Positions 1 to 9,270 of a stretch of 38,186 bases of DNA are shown here, piece after piece. Under the pieces are notes generated by a model. The model did no database searches and was not told where the DNA came from. It saw nothing but the letters and a program-made list of their open reading frames with translations. Origin of the DNA: an uncultured Lachnospiraceae bacterium (GTDB taxonomy: Bacteria; Bacillota; Clostridia; Lachnospirales; Lachnospiraceae); NCBI GenBank assembly GCA_910584945.1, contig CAJUDY010000039.1:1-38186 (forward strand). The letters run 5' to 3'. The translations under genes and the position numbers were made by a program. Positions within the stretch are counted from its first letter, which is position 1. Each line of letters begins with the position of its first letter.

Positions 1-56
1 TAACGGATAATGGAGCAGTTTGTTCACATTTTATTTACTCATGCGTTTGTCGTGTT

Positions 57-1142
57 TTATATATTCTTCTTAGAAAAGATACCGTCGATTCGGTTTAACA
101 GATTCTGTTCTTTCTTATATAATAGGGTCTTCGTATACCATCTTCCCCACAGAGCAAATACTTTCTGCCGAATCAGTTCCAGGCAGGTACACGCGCCGTA
201 TACGATCACTCCGATCGCTGCCGTATAGATCACCGCCCAGTGGGTCCGCGCCACTTTGCTGGCGCGAAAGGTATCCCACACCAGATAGCGGATCAGATAA
301 TGGTCATGGAGCAGATAGACCCCAAAAGCCGCCCCCGCGACCTTCCGGATCACATCGTCCAGTCTGCGCTCTCTCCAGGGCATATTTTTGACACAGAGGA
401 AGAGCGACGCCGTGGCCGCCAGCGCCAGCGGCGAATTGTAATTCAGGAAATACTCGATGTCCTCTTGGTGAAGTTCCACCGAGAGATAGACGCTTGCCAG
501 CACCCCAAGAGAGGCGGCCGCATACCCCGCAAGCCCATACCAGAAGTATTTCCGCTCCTTCTGGGTATGCAGCTTAAGATATCCGGCGAGAAATGCAAGG
601 AACAAAAACCAGGACAGATCTCTCCCGTCGCAGGCCCCATACGTATGAACCCGGAAGAGCATATGATTCACACTGAAAAAGAGCGTCAAAAGCACAAGCA
701 GATACTGATACTGCCTTTTCGTAAGCCGTACCGCCAGCATTCCCGCAAACGGCATCAGAAGCATCAGCCCCATATAGACGGAGGCAAACCAGTAATTCCT
801 CGTGGATATGGGCAAAAGGGCCATGAGTACATCCTGTCCGCTTATCCCCGCATACAGCCCCCAGAACAGGCAGATCGTCACGGAATAAAACGCCACCTGT
901 CTCCACAGCCTTAAGAGCCTCCCGGCTTTCCATTCCCGATCGATGGAAAAATAACCGGCAAGCATCACAAAACAGTTCACATGAACTACCGAAAAAGACT
1001 GGATGACATAGGACAGAAAATAATTGACCGTGCCGTATCCCAGCTTCGCCGTCACTCTTCCGTGGAACAGACAGTGTCCCACCACAATCATATACATACA
1101 CAAAATACGAAGCAGTTCAAAATTCGCCTGTCTTTTCTTCAT
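57..1142 (-). CDS. Membrane acyltransferase, acyltransferase-3 family
   Basis: Predicted 361-residue integral membrane O-acyltransferase (acyltransferase_3, OafA/NodX-like), a family that transfers acetyl or other acyl groups to cell-surface glycans. The start shows the typical layout: a basic stretch, then FELLRILCMYMIVVGHC, where the RxxA/C...H segment in the first membrane helix carries the conserved His. About ten hydrophobic segments follow, and HDHYLIRYLVW near the C-terminus is typical of the last helices. I chose the ATG at 1142 because AGAAGGGA lies just upstream; a GTG at 1193 would extend it by 17 residues and overlap the upstream stop. It directly follows the large membrane protein gene at 1190-3256, so the two probably form one unit that modifies an envelope polymer. 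The acceptor cannot be read from the sequence. Confidence 0.85.
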   Translation of the reverse strand: MKKRQANFELLRILCMYMIVVGHCLFHGRVTAKLGYGTVNYFLSYVIQSFSVVHVNCFVMLAGYFSIDREWKAGRLLRLWRQVAFYSVTICLFWGLYAGISGQDVLMALLPISTRNYWFASVYMGLMLLMPFAGMLAVRLTKRQYQYLLVLLTLFFSVNHMLFRVHTYGACDGRDLSWFLFLAFLAGYLKLHTQKERKYFWYGLAGYAAASLGVLASVYLSVELHQEDIEYFLNYNSPLALAATASLFLCVKNMPWRERRLDDVIRKVAGAAFGVYLLHDHYLIRYLVWDTFRASKVARTHWAVIYTAAIGVIVYGACTCLELIRQKVFALWGRWYTKTLLYKKEQNLLNRIDGIFSKKNI

Positions 1143-1189
1143 ATTTCCCTTCTCCCCGTCATTTTCGTTCCGTATCTGCCCAACTTTTC

Positions 1190-3256
1190 TCACGGATACA
1201 GCCTGTTTTCCGTCGAAAGCTTCTTCCCCTTATCCCCCTCCCGGATCACAACGCGGACTTCATACCGGTCATCCAGCGGATAGCTTAAGCTTGGGACCAT
1301 AAAACGGACCTGATCGGTATCCGGAAGCCCGGCGTCATACAGCACGGAATACAACCCATCCTCGTCCTGCTGCTGCCAGGTTCCCTGATACATCCGGCGC
1401 TTTCCGCTCTCCACGCTCTCCGTCCAGAGGAAGACGCTCTTCCCCTCCAGCTCTTCCGGCGTCATATTCACCGTCGCCTCGAAGACATCGTATCGGCCAT
1501 TCTCCGCCGTGTAGGTTCGGTCCAAAGACGCGGTAACTTCCTCTGCGTCTTTTAACCCGGACATCTTATAATTCAATGCAAACAGATCAAAATCCCCGAT
1601 CTGGTTCAATTTGGAATAGGTGATAAAGATACCGTCATAGGTATCCTGCAGATGAATCAGCATATGCTCCAGAAGCGTGTTGGAGATCAGCACCGCCCGG
1701 TCGCTTTGATAAAGAGAGGTCAGAAGACTTCTCTGCTCATATACCCACAGATTCGATACTACCTGAGGAGACTCCGTCTCCCAGCCTCCCAGTGTAAATA
1801 TATTGGTCAGATAGTCCTCCGGAATCTTCTCAAAGATGGAATACCCCAGCTCTACCCCGTTGTTGGTAAAAGGATCAAAGGCATAATATAAGTCTTTCTT
1901 CTTGCTGATCGTATCATACAACGTCCGATAAGCTACACTGGGCTCCGACTCCTGAACCGGAACCTGGAATACCGGCGTCGCCAGCATGCGAACACAGATC
2001 CCGGTGGTCAGGATCACCACTCCCAAAAAAGCGGCTGTAAAACGTTTCACAGTGAGCTTTTCCTCCCACCAAAGGGCGATCTCCTCCTCCGCCGCGGACC
2101 AGACAAAGATCACGAAGCTTACAAGACACGCCGTCACCACGATGGGCAGCACCCGGTCGATCTTGATAAAGTAAAAATAGATCCCCAGAAGAGCCGCGTA
2201 AGGGTAACACACAGCAATCCAGTTCTTTTTCTTCTTCAGAGAAGACAGGGGCAGAAGCCAGAGAACCGTCACCAGAAATCCCAGTACAAGCAAAGGCTTT
2301 GTCGCAAGGATCACCAGGTAGTCCACCAGATACTCCCACTGAAAAGGCCGATCCCGGCGGAAGGCCACAATGGAGCGGAAGGTCTCCGCCGTGTACCGGT
2401 CCGGGTCCGCGATCAACCAGTTCTCCAGGTTGATGCAGTCGGTTCTGGTAAGCCCCAAAGCTTCATACTCCGCCTGATACTCGTCCCAGGAAGGTACGCC
2501 GTAGTCCAGAAGCCGCTGCCTGGCCCGGTCGTACTCCCGGTAATGGGCCTCCGGGCTGCCCGGCGTATATACCAGCACATTTTCCAGAAAGATGCTTCCG
2601 AACACCAGCGCGAACGCCAGCGCACAGGGACCGCAGTCCCGCAGCAGAAACTGCCGCAGATCCCGGTCTTTCCATGCCAGCCAGGCGCGGGAAAGCCACA
2701 TGCCAAACGCCATCAGGCTGACCATCCCAAAAGCGTGAAACCGAATCCAGCTCCCTAATAGCAGCAGAAGAATTCCCGCTGACACGGCTGCCGGTTCTTT
2801 TTTTCCCCGGCGGGAGCGGCCAAGCAGGAGCACATACCCGGCGGCCGTCACCACCGCCGCTGTCTTTGTATACTGAAATTCCACATATAAAGGCTGCGTA
2901 CACGCCAGCACCAGCATCACCGCAAGAATGGTCCCGGTCTTCTTTGACCGGCCGATCAAAGTCCAGCCAACCGCCGTCAGGGACGTGAAGATCAGGCCAT
3001 ACATGACAAACGTATACCAGTTCACCCCCGGAACCAGGGTATAAAAAAGCTTCAGTATCCACCCAAAACCGCTGTGAATATAGATAAAATACTGTGTATA
3101 GTCCCCATATGCGCCCGACGCGATAGCCGCCAGCGTAAACTCATCATTCGATCCATAAAAAGGATGCAGAAAAAGAACCGCATACGCCACCATCACCACA
3201 TGGAACGCCACAAACAGGCACTGCATCTGTCTGACAGAAATCTTTTCTTTTCCCAT
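1190..3256 (-). CDS. Large polytopic membrane protein, GT-C glycosyltransferase-like
   Basis: A 688-residue protein with about ten membrane helices in its first roughly 460 residues, followed by a soluble extracytoplasmic C-terminal domain of about 220 residues rich in acidic and aromatic residues. The first external loop contains GSNDEF. An acidic pair in this loop is the usual position of the catalytic or metal-binding site of GT-C, lipid-linked-sugar glycosyltransferases, which is the basis for the call. No closer family is recognised. The start at 3256 has AGGAAGGAGCGG upstream. It sits 47 bases to the left of the ilvC terminator hairpin region, with no clear promoter of its own seen, and ends next to the acyltransferase. 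Envelope polysaccharide or teichoic-acid decoration is an inference from the pair. Confidence 0.55.
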   Translation of the reverse strand: MGKEKISVRQMQCLFVAFHVVMVAYAVLFLHPFYGSNDEFTLAAIASGAYGDYTQYFIYIHSGFGWILKLFYTLVPGVNWYTFVMYGLIFTSLTAVGWTLIGRSKKTGTILAVMLVLACTQPLYVEFQYTKTAAVVTAAGYVLLLGRSRRGKKEPAAVSAGILLLLLGSWIRFHAFGMVSLMAFGMWLSRAWLAWKDRDLRQFLLRDCGPCALAFALVFGSIFLENVLVYTPGSPEAHYREYDRARQRLLDYGVPSWDEYQAEYEALGLTRTDCINLENWLIADPDRYTAETFRSIVAFRRDRPFQWEYLVDYLVILATKPLLVLGFLVTVLWLLPLSSLKKKKNWIAVCYPYAALLGIYFYFIKIDRVLPIVVTACLVSFVIFVWSAAEEEIALWWEEKLTVKRFTAAFLGVVILTTGICVRMLATPVFQVPVQESEPSVAYRTLYDTISKKKDLYYAFDPFTNNGVELGYSIFEKIPEDYLTNIFTLGGWETESPQVVSNLWVYEQRSLLTSLYQSDRAVLISNTLLEHMLIHLQDTYDGIFITYSKLNQIGDFDLFALNYKMSGLKDAEEVTASLDRTYTAENGRYDVFEATVNMTPEELEGKSVFLWTESVESGKRRMYQGTWQQQDEDGLYSVLYDAGLPDTDQVRFMVPSLSYPLDDRYEVRVVIREGDKGKKLSTENRLYP

Positions 3257-3325
3257 GGTCCGCTCCTTCCTGACCCCGCCCCGTATCTGATTCCAATACC
3301 GGAAACAAAATGGATGTAGGGGATT

Positions 3326-3362
3326 AAAACAGGAAGCTGACCTTTATGAAAAGCCAGCTTCC
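3326..3362 (-). terminator. Rho-independent terminator after ilvC
   Basis: Read on the minus strand, an 8-bp perfect stem (GGAAGCTG / CAGCTTCC, arms at 3355-3362 and 3332-3339) with a 15-base loop is followed by TGTTTT. It lies 14 bases after the ilvC stop codon and separates the ilv operon from the membrane-protein pair. Confidence 0.8.
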
Positions 3363-3376
3363 GAAAGGTTCTTGTT

Positions 3377-4393
3377 TTAGTTGTCGAGCAGTTTGTCCTC
3401 GCCGTTCCAGCTGTAAAGCTTCCGAATCTCTTTTCCGACTTTCTCCGACGGATGCTCCGCAGCCAGCTTTCTCATGGCCTTGAAATGAGCCTGTCCGCCT
3501 GCCGCAGACATATCCAGAAGGAACTCTTTCGCAAAGGAACCGTCCTGAATGTCTTTTAAGATCTTCTTCATAGTCTTCTTGGTCTCTTCCGTGATCAGCT
3601 TCGGTCCGGTGACGTAATCGCCGTACTCCGCGGTATTGGAGATGGAATATCTCATCCCCTCGAAACCGGACTGATAGATCAGGTCCACGATCAGCTTCAT
3701 CTCATGGATACACTCAAAGTACGCGTTCCTCGGATCATAACCGGCCTCGGTCAGCACTTCATAGCCCGCCTGCATCAACGCGCATACGCCGCCGCAGAGA
3801 ACTGCCTGCTCTCCGAACAGATCGGTCTCGGTCTCCGTACGGAAAGTGGTCTCCAGAACGCCTGCTCTCGCTCCGCCGATGGCCAAAGCATAAGCCAGCG
3901 CCGTCTCCAGCGCTTTCCCGGTGGCGTCCTGTTGAACCGCAACCAGACACGGCACGCCTTTTCCTGCCTGATACTCACTTCTTACCGTATGTCCCGGTCC
4001 TTTGGGAGCGATCATGGTGACGTCCACATTCTTCGGCGGTACGATTTGGTTGAAATGAATGTTAAAGCCATGGGCGAACATCAGCATATTGCCCTCTTCC
4101 AGGTTCGGCTCAATGTCCTTTTTATACATGGAAGCCTGCAGCTCATCGTTGATCAGAATCATGATAATATCCGCTTTCTTTGCCGCCTCTGCCGCCGTAT
4201 ACACTTCAAAGCCCTGCTCCTCTGCTCTCTTCCAGGATCTGCTTCCCTCATAAAGACCGATGATCACGTGGCATCCGGACTCCTTTGCGTTCAGGGCATG
4301 GGCATGTCCCTGGCTTCCGTAGCCGATGACTGCGATGGTCTTCCCCTCCAGCATGGACAGGTTACAGTCTTCCTGATAATAAATTTTTGCCAT
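3377..4393 (-). CDS. ilvC: Ketol-acid reductoisomerase
   Basis: Catalyses the second step of valine and isoleucine synthesis: Mg-dependent isomerisation and NAD(P)H reduction of 2-acetolactate or 2-aceto-2-hydroxybutyrate. At 338 residues it is a normal class I enzyme. The Rossmann motif GYGSQGH is at residues 24-30, followed by the cofactor-specificity loop GSRSWKRAEE, whose serines and arginine suggest NADPH preference. The APKGPGHTVRSEY block and the C-terminal knotted domain with the metal-binding ETETDLFGEQ segment are intact. The ATG at 4393 is preferred over the one at 4408 because GGAGGAAGAG sits eight bases upstream of it. It follows ilvN by about 34 bases and ends in a hairpin terminator. 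No ilvB large subunit is present next to it. Confidence 0.97.
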   Translation of the reverse strand: MAKIYYQEDCNLSMLEGKTIAVIGYGSQGHAHALNAKESGCHVIIGLYEGSRSWKRAEEQGFEVYTAAEAAKKADIIMILINDELQASMYKKDIEPNLEEGNMLMFAHGFNIHFNQIVPPKNVDVTMIAPKGPGHTVRSEYQAGKGVPCLVAVQQDATGKALETALAYALAIGGARAGVLETTFRTETETDLFGEQAVLCGGVCALMQAGYEVLTEAGYDPRNAYFECIHEMKLIVDLIYQSGFEGMRYSISNTAEYGDYVTGPKLITEETKKTMKKILKDIQDGSFAKEFLLDMSAAGGQAHFKAMRKLAAEHPSEKVGKEIRKLYSWNGEDKLLDN

Positions 4394-4427
4394 TGTCTCT
4401 TCCTCCATTGTCCTAAAATGTGTTTGC

Positions 4428-4973
4428 TTATTCTTGCGTTTTTATAAAATCATAGTCCACAAGCTTCCCGTCCCCATCCGGAATCTTCACGTCAAAAGTT
4501 CCTCTGGACAGACCGGTAATGCCTGTACGGGCAAGCTCCAAAATCTCCACGCCCTTCAGCATACGAAGGAACGCCTCGATCTTTGTCTGGCTTCCCACCA
4601 GTTCAATTACCAGTGACTCTATGGAAACATCTACGATTTTCGCACGGAAAATGTCTGCCATGGATATGATATTCTGACGGTTCTGTTCATTGCACAACAC
4701 CTTCAAAAGCACCAGCTCTCTGCACACAGAACTGTCCGGATCAAGTCTCTTAATATCCACCACATCCACCAGCTTTAGCAGCTGCTTTTCAATCTGCTCC
4801 AGAATGATCTCATCCCCTCTGGCCACAATCGTGATTCGCATAAAATTCGGATCTGCGGTCACTCCCGCAGTAATACTGTCAATATTATAGCCGCGTCGGC
4901 TGTAAAGACCCGCGATACGGCTTAACACGCCTGATGAATTCTCCACCAGCATTGAAAAAACGACTTTATCCAT
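4428..4973 (-). CDS. ilvN: Acetolactate synthase regulatory (small) subunit
   Basis: Regulatory subunit of acetohydroxyacid synthase; it binds valine through an N-terminal ACT domain and gives feedback inhibition to the catalytic subunit. The ACT domain is seen at residues 3-80: VENSSGVLSRIAGLYSRRGYN with the NPNFM-like region ADPNFMRITIV. It is followed by the ACT-like C-terminal domain typical of IlvH/IlvN. At 181 residues it is slightly longer than usual (about 160-170). It has AGGGAGACGA before the ATG and a consensus promoter 49 bases upstream. It leads a two-gene ilvN-ilvC transcript. The catalytic ilvB partner is not in the window and must be encoded elsewhere. Confidence 0.95.
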   Translation of the reverse strand: MDKVVFSMLVENSSGVLSRIAGLYSRRGYNIDSITAGVTADPNFMRITIVARGDEIILEQIEKQLLKLVDVVDIKRLDPDSSVCRELVLLKVLCNEQNRQNIISMADIFRAKIVDVSIESLVIELVGSQTKIEAFLRMLKGVEILELARTGITGLSRGTFDVKIPDGDGKLVDYDFIKTQE

Positions 4974-5021
4974 TCGTCTCCCTGCTTTCTTTTCTTCTGA
5001 TGATCATTACGATACCAAAAT

Positions 5022-5050
5022 ATTGTAACAACGAACCGGCTCTTTGTCAA
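5022..5050 (-). promoter_or_regulatory. Sigma-A type promoter of ilvN-ilvC
   Basis: On the minus strand TTGACA (5050-5045) and TACAAT (5027-5022) are separated by exactly 17 bases. This is near consensus and gives a leader of roughly 40 bases before ilvN. The leader is too short for a T-box or an attenuator, and none is visible. Confidence 0.85.
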
Positions 5051-5098
5051 TTTATAATTTCAGACGCAAAGCCGCTCTTCTTCCCTGCCCGCGAAGAC

Positions 5099-6703
5099 CT
5101 ACAGGAACGGCAGCTCCTGATCTTCCAGATGCTCCAGATACCCGTCCATCCATACAAAACGCGCGTCGATAAACGCCTCGATCTCTTCTGTCCCCTGCAC
5201 ATTCCCGCTGTCCGGCCACCTCTTTGTATCCCTTGAAAACGCACCCGAATCCACAAGATAATCCATCAGCCCCCGCGCATGGGTCTTCCAGTATTCTTCT
5301 TTCAGAAAACTGCTTCGCCAATATTCCCAGGTTTCTCTTTGGTCTTCCTCCAGCTCCGGATCATAGAGCTGCATATTCCGAAAAACTTCTTCGTTCAGCC
5401 ATTTCTCATAAAGCGCTTCGTTGTAGCGGATATTTTTCTCATCCTTATCTTCTCCTGTCTCAAAATCATCTCCCCAGGAATAATTCTGATCCCATGGAAT
5501 CCGCCGAATCGTATAGATTCCGCCGCTGTGCATCACCGTACTGTATATTATATTCTTGAATCGGTTGTCGACCCCTGCGATGGCATTACAGTATAAATTA
5601 TAGTTAATAAAATTTTGCCGGTCAATATAAGTATATAAAACCTCCATATCTTCCTCCGACTCCATTTCATACCCATAATTCCAAAATGTGCGGAACGGTT
5701 CCCATATACCCGGACCATATTCTTTATTCGACTGACGAATACAAACTCCTGCGCAGACAAATGACTGTTCTTCCTCACTTTGATCAAACATCTGATCATT
5801 CGGCCATTCGTCCGCACCCACTTTATAAATATAGTCCCTGCTTTTATCCAGATTCAGCGACTTATAATCTGTCGGCTCCACTAATCCATACAGCCCTCTG
5901 TATTCTCCGTTTACAATCAGCTCCAGATATTCCATATGGCAGCCGTCATCCGCATCCGTATTTGTCTGTACCTCAATCTGATTCCAGAGGTCAATCGACA
6001 GTTTATCTCTCAGCTTGCTGCGATCTGAATACATGGCTTTCAGCTGCCAGTCATTGTCCGACCGCATGCCAAGCAGGGAGAGATCCCTGCCCAGACTTCC
6101 GTCCTCAGAAAAAAATTCCAGGCGATAACAAATCTTTTCAAATCGTCTGCTTGCATTTCCGCGGATATTATAATATGCATTGCTGTCTTCTGTCTGATAA
6201 TCGCTCCATACGCTTTTCACCGGGTCAAACACTCTGATACGCGTTCCGACGGCCCCCATCTCACCATCAATCTGCATGACAGGGAGTCCGGTAAAAAGCA
6301 CGTCCACTAGTTCATATTCCGTATCATTATAAACCAGACAGGAAAATATATGGCCTTCCCTGACCGCCTGTTCCATGTCTCCAAACGCCTGGTCCTCCGC
6401 CCATACGACCGAAGCCGGAAGTCCGTCTATCGTCGCGCGGAGACTCCCTTTCCAGAACTTTTCTTCCATGTTTCTTGGAATATAATATCTTACTTCTTTT
6501 ACTTCATAAGCAGCATTCGTTCCGTTAATCTGAAGGGTGACATGATCTTCTCCGCATGAAGTTTTCTCTGCCTGCAAAGATTTAATTTTCTGCCAGGATA
6601 CCACTTCCGCTTTCATTACCTGCATATTCTCATACACTACCCTTCCTCCGATAAACGGGCATCCGAGAAATATACTGATATATAATATTAATTTCTTCAT
6701 CAT
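5099..6703 (-). CDS. cotH: CotH-kinase family protein, exported
   Basis: A 534-residue protein of the CotH family, atypical protein kinases known from spore coats and also found as secreted proteins. Residues 1-20 form a hydrophobic signal or anchor segment. Family signatures are in order: RGNASRRF near residue 180, LLGMRSDNDWQLKAMYSDRS with the following LRDKLS helix, YRGLYGLVEPTD, the VDNRFKNIIY block and RRIPWDQNYSWGDD. The conserved D/N-rich catalytic region therefore looks intact. The start is one base after the stop of the homocysteine methyltransferase gene, so it is probably cotranscribed with it. No CotB/CotG-like substrate is nearby. The role (spore coat or envelope) is inferred from the family only. 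Confidence 0.85.
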   Translation of the reverse strand: MMKKLILYISIFLGCPFIGGRVVYENMQVMKAEVVSWQKIKSLQAEKTSCGEDHVTLQINGTNAAYEVKEVRYYIPRNMEEKFWKGSLRATIDGLPASVVWAEDQAFGDMEQAVREGHIFSCLVYNDTEYELVDVLFTGLPVMQIDGEMGAVGTRIRVFDPVKSVWSDYQTEDSNAYYNIRGNASRRFEKICYRLEFFSEDGSLGRDLSLLGMRSDNDWQLKAMYSDRSKLRDKLSIDLWNQIEVQTNTDADDGCHMEYLELIVNGEYRGLYGLVEPTDYKSLNLDKSRDYIYKVGADEWPNDQMFDQSEEEQSFVCAGVCIRQSNKEYGPGIWEPFRTFWNYGYEMESEEDMEVLYTYIDRQNFINYNLYCNAIAGVDNRFKNIIYSTVMHSGGIYTIRRIPWDQNYSWGDDFETGEDKDEKNIRYNEALYEKWLNEEVFRNMQLYDPELEEDQRETWEYWRSSFLKEEYWKTHARGLMDYLVDSGAFSRDTKRWPDSGNVQGTEEIEAFIDARFVWMDGYLEHLEDQELPFL

Positions 6704-6704
6704 C

Positions 6705-7574
6705 TTATAAACTCTTCTTTAGTGTCCGGATATAGTCCGGCGTCGTCCCACAGCATCCGCCGATCAGCGTGGCCCCGCAGTCCCGAAGACGCAGCACATG
6801 GCGGGCAAACTCCTCCGCCCCCATACTGTACACCGCCTCCCCGGTATCCGTGATCTCCGGCATTCCCGCATTAGGCTTTGCCATCACCGGAATCGACACC
6901 GTCTTTCGAAGCCCGCGGATCACCGCCTCCAGCTGATCCGGTCCTACCGAACAGTTCACGCCGACCGCATCCACGCCCATGGCTTCCAGCGCCGCGGCCG
7001 CGTCAAATACCGTGCCGCCAAAGTACAGATTCCCGTCTCCTTCGCAGCTGAAGGAAATCATAAGCGGAAGATCGCAGACGGCTCTCGCCGCGTCACAGAT
7101 TACCAGCGCCTCGTCCAGGGAAAGCAGCGTTTCCGCCACCAGAAGCTCCACGCCGGATTCCGCGAGATATCCAATCTGTTCTTTGTAGACTTCCATAAGT
7201 CCATCGTAGGTCATAGGACCATATGGTTCCATCGCTTTTCCCGTTGTCGACAGATCTCCCGCCACGCGTACCCGGTCTCCCACATTCTCAAGGGTCCGCT
7301 CCGCCAACACGCAGTTCAGTTCTTTCACCTGATCCTCAAGCCCCATGTTCTGAAGAGAGATCCGGTTTGCGCTGAAGGTCGGCGCATACAGGATCTGAGA
7401 ACCGGCATCCGCGTACGCTCTCTGCAGCTCCCCAATTACCTCCGGATGCTCATACACCCACTGCTCAGTGCATACCCCTACCGGCATCCCCTCGCTTCTT
7501 AAGCAGGAGCCGGTTCCTCCGTCCAGAAGCACCGGCCCTTTTTCTGTCCATAATCGAAATGCTTCTCTTGTCAT
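6705..7574 (-). CDS. Homocysteine S-methyltransferase family protein
   Basis: A 289-residue Zn-dependent homocysteine methyltransferase domain, similar to MmuM/YitJ-N or the first domain of MetH. It would transfer a methyl group to homocysteine to form methionine. The barrel start LLDGGTGSCLRSEG, the zinc ligands in VGVNCSVGP and the C-terminal GGCCGTTP motif are all present, so it looks active. There is no cobalamin or folate domain; it is either an S-methylmethionine-type enzyme or works with separate partner subunits. The ATG at 7574 has CGGAGA upstream; a longer reading from 7610 would run into gpsA. It overlaps no other gene, lying 19 bases after gpsA in the same direction. Which methyl donor it uses cannot be told. 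Confidence 0.85.
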   Translation of the reverse strand: MTREAFRLWTEKGPVLLDGGTGSCLRSEGMPVGVCTEQWVYEHPEVIGELQRAYADAGSQILYAPTFSANRISLQNMGLEDQVKELNCVLAERTLENVGDRVRVAGDLSTTGKAMEPYGPMTYDGLMEVYKEQIGYLAESGVELLVAETLLSLDEALVICDAARAVCDLPLMISFSCEGDGNLYFGGTVFDAAAALEAMGVDAVGVNCSVGPDQLEAVIRGLRKTVSIPVMAKPNAGMPEITDTGEAVYSMGAEEFARHVLRLRDCGATLIGGCCGTTPDYIRTLKKSL

Positions 7575-7593
7575 CTGTGATTCTCCGTTATGT

Positions 7594-8619
7594 TTATTTA
7601 AGCTCCGCATCTGCCCAGGGAAGCTCCGGATTCTCGATCTTTTTATCCCGGATCATCAGATCCGTCATCGCTTCTCTGGCAGATTTATTTTCAAAAAGTA
7701 CCTTGTTGACTTCTTCCACAATCGGCATACTGATCTGATAGATTTCCGCCAGAGCCATAGCCGACCTGGCAGAATACACGCCTTCCACCACCATGCGGAC
7801 TTCCTCCATGGCTTCCTGCATGGTCCTTCCCTGTCCGATCAGATAGCCCGCCTTCCGGTTCCGGCTGTGTCTGGAGGCACAGGTGACGATCAGGTCCCCG
7901 ATCCCGGCCAGGCCGTTGAACGTCTCGATATGACCGCCCATAGCCACTCCCAGCCGGCTCATCTCCGCGATTCCTCTGGTTATGAGAGCCGCCTTGGTAT
8001 TGTCTCCGCAGCCGAGGCCGTCCGCCACGCCCGCTGCCAGCGCGATGACATTTTTCAGCGCCCCGCCCAGCTCGATTCCCAGCATATCCGGACTGGTATA
8101 GACCCGGAAAACCTCATTCATGAAAATGTTCTGAATATACTCCGCGGTCTTCTTGTCTTTGGCTCCGGCAACCACCGTCGTGGGAATGCCGCGTCCCACT
8201 TCCTCCGCATGGCTCGGCCCCGATAAGACCGCCGCATTGGCCTTTGGAATCTCCTGTTCGATGATATCGGTCAGAATCATCCGTGTGCTCTCCTCGATTC
8301 CTTTTGCCAGATTAACGATGATCTGTCCTGGCTCCACCCAGTCGGAAATCCGGTTCGCCGTACTTCGGACCGCCGTGGAGGGCACGGCCAGCACCAGCAG
8401 TTCTTTATCTTTGACTGCGCCCTCCAGATCGGATGTGAAAAAGATCTCCTCCGGCAGCTTTACTCCCGGCAGCTTTGATTCGTTCTCATGCTTTTCGCGC
8501 AATGCAGCGGCTTCCGTCTCTTTTCTGGACCACAGAGTGACCTCATGTCCATTGTCGGCCAGAAGCTTTGCAATCGCCGTCCCCCAGCTTCCGGCTCCGA
8601 TTACACCGATCTTTGTCAT
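7594..8619 (-). CDS. gpsA: Glycerol-3-phosphate dehydrogenase [NAD(P)+]
   Basis: Reduces dihydroxyacetone phosphate to sn-glycerol-3-phosphate, the backbone precursor of phospholipids. It has 341 residues, normal for the family. The N-terminal dinucleotide motif GAGSWGTA is at residues 8-15, NLAKGIEEST and LSGPSHAEEV mark the hinge, and the catalytic Lys is in LGGALKNVIALAAG. The start overlaps the plsY stop by four bases (ATGA), indicating translational coupling with the enzyme that uses its product. Confidence 0.97.
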   Translation of the reverse strand: MTKIGVIGAGSWGTAIAKLLADNGHEVTLWSRKETEAAALREKHENESKLPGVKLPEEIFFTSDLEGAVKDKELLVLAVPSTAVRSTANRISDWVEPGQIIVNLAKGIEESTRMILTDIIEQEIPKANAAVLSGPSHAEEVGRGIPTTVVAGAKDKKTAEYIQNIFMNEVFRVYTSPDMLGIELGGALKNVIALAAGVADGLGCGDNTKAALITRGIAEMSRLGVAMGGHIETFNGLAGIGDLIVTCASRHSRNRKAGYLIGQGRTMQEAMEEVRMVVEGVYSARSAMALAEIYQISMPIVEEVNKVLFENKSAREAMTDLMIRDKKIENPELPWADAELK

Positions 8620-9266
8620 TCTTCACCCTCTCCCTTCTTCTGAAAAATCTTACTCTCCGTTCCGTTTAACAACCTCCGAATGTTCCCTCTGTGACGGTAG
8701 ACCGCCATACAGGCGAGAACGACGCTGATCAGGTAGAATTCATTCAGATGGTTCTGGCTCATGCCATAATACCCATTTTGTCCAAGCACCGCCAGAACGC
8801 CGATCAGCTCCAGCACCACCAGGATGGAGCCGACGGATACATACCTGGTCAAAATCACCGAGAGCAGGAAGGTGCCTGCCTCCAGAAGCGTCACGATGGG
8901 TCCCAGCGTCACTACCAGCCCCGCCGTACAGGCGATCCCTTTTCCGCCTCTGAACTTTAACTGGATCGGAAAATTATGCCCCAGGATCGTCCCCGCGCCC
9001 GCATACATGCCAAGAAGCGGAAGCATCTCGCCGTGGCTTCCCGCGAACAACAGCCGTACCGCCAGCACCGCCAGCACCGTCTTCGCCACATCCCCTAAGA
9101 ATACGATCAAACCGGCCTTTTTCCCAAGCACCCGGAGAGCGTTCGTCGTCCCGGCGTTGCCGCTTCCATACTCCCGGATGTCGATGCCGTTCATCTTTCC
9201 ATAGATATAAGCCGTCTGAAAGATGCCGAACAGATAGCCGATTCCCAGACAGATCACTCGCTCCAT
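8616..9266 (-). CDS. plsY: Acyl-phosphate:glycerol-3-phosphate acyltransferase
   Basis: Membrane enzyme that acylates glycerol-3-phosphate from acyl-phosphate to give lysophosphatidic acid, the first committed step of phospholipid synthesis. It has 216 residues, five to seven hydrophobic helices, and the three PlsY motifs: YGSGNAGTTNALR (motif 1), GHNFPIQLKFRGGKG (motif 2) and a glycine-poor region near NGYYGM (motif 3, less clear). It is coupled to gpsA downstream and lies four bases after der. Confidence 0.96.
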   Translation of the reverse strand: MERVICLGIGYLFGIFQTAYIYGKMNGIDIREYGSGNAGTTNALRVLGKKAGLIVFLGDVAKTVLAVLAVRLLFAGSHGEMLPLLGMYAGAGTILGHNFPIQLKFRGGKGIACTAGLVVTLGPIVTLLEAGTFLLSVILTRYVSVGSILVVLELIGVLAVLGQNGYYGMSQNHLNEFYLISVVLACMAVYRHRGNIRRLLNGTESKIFQKKGEGEE

Positions 9267-9270
9267 ACCA

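Noticed and set aside
4974..5016. A T-box or attenuator before ilvN
   Set aside because: The predicted leader is only about 40 bases long, too short for either.
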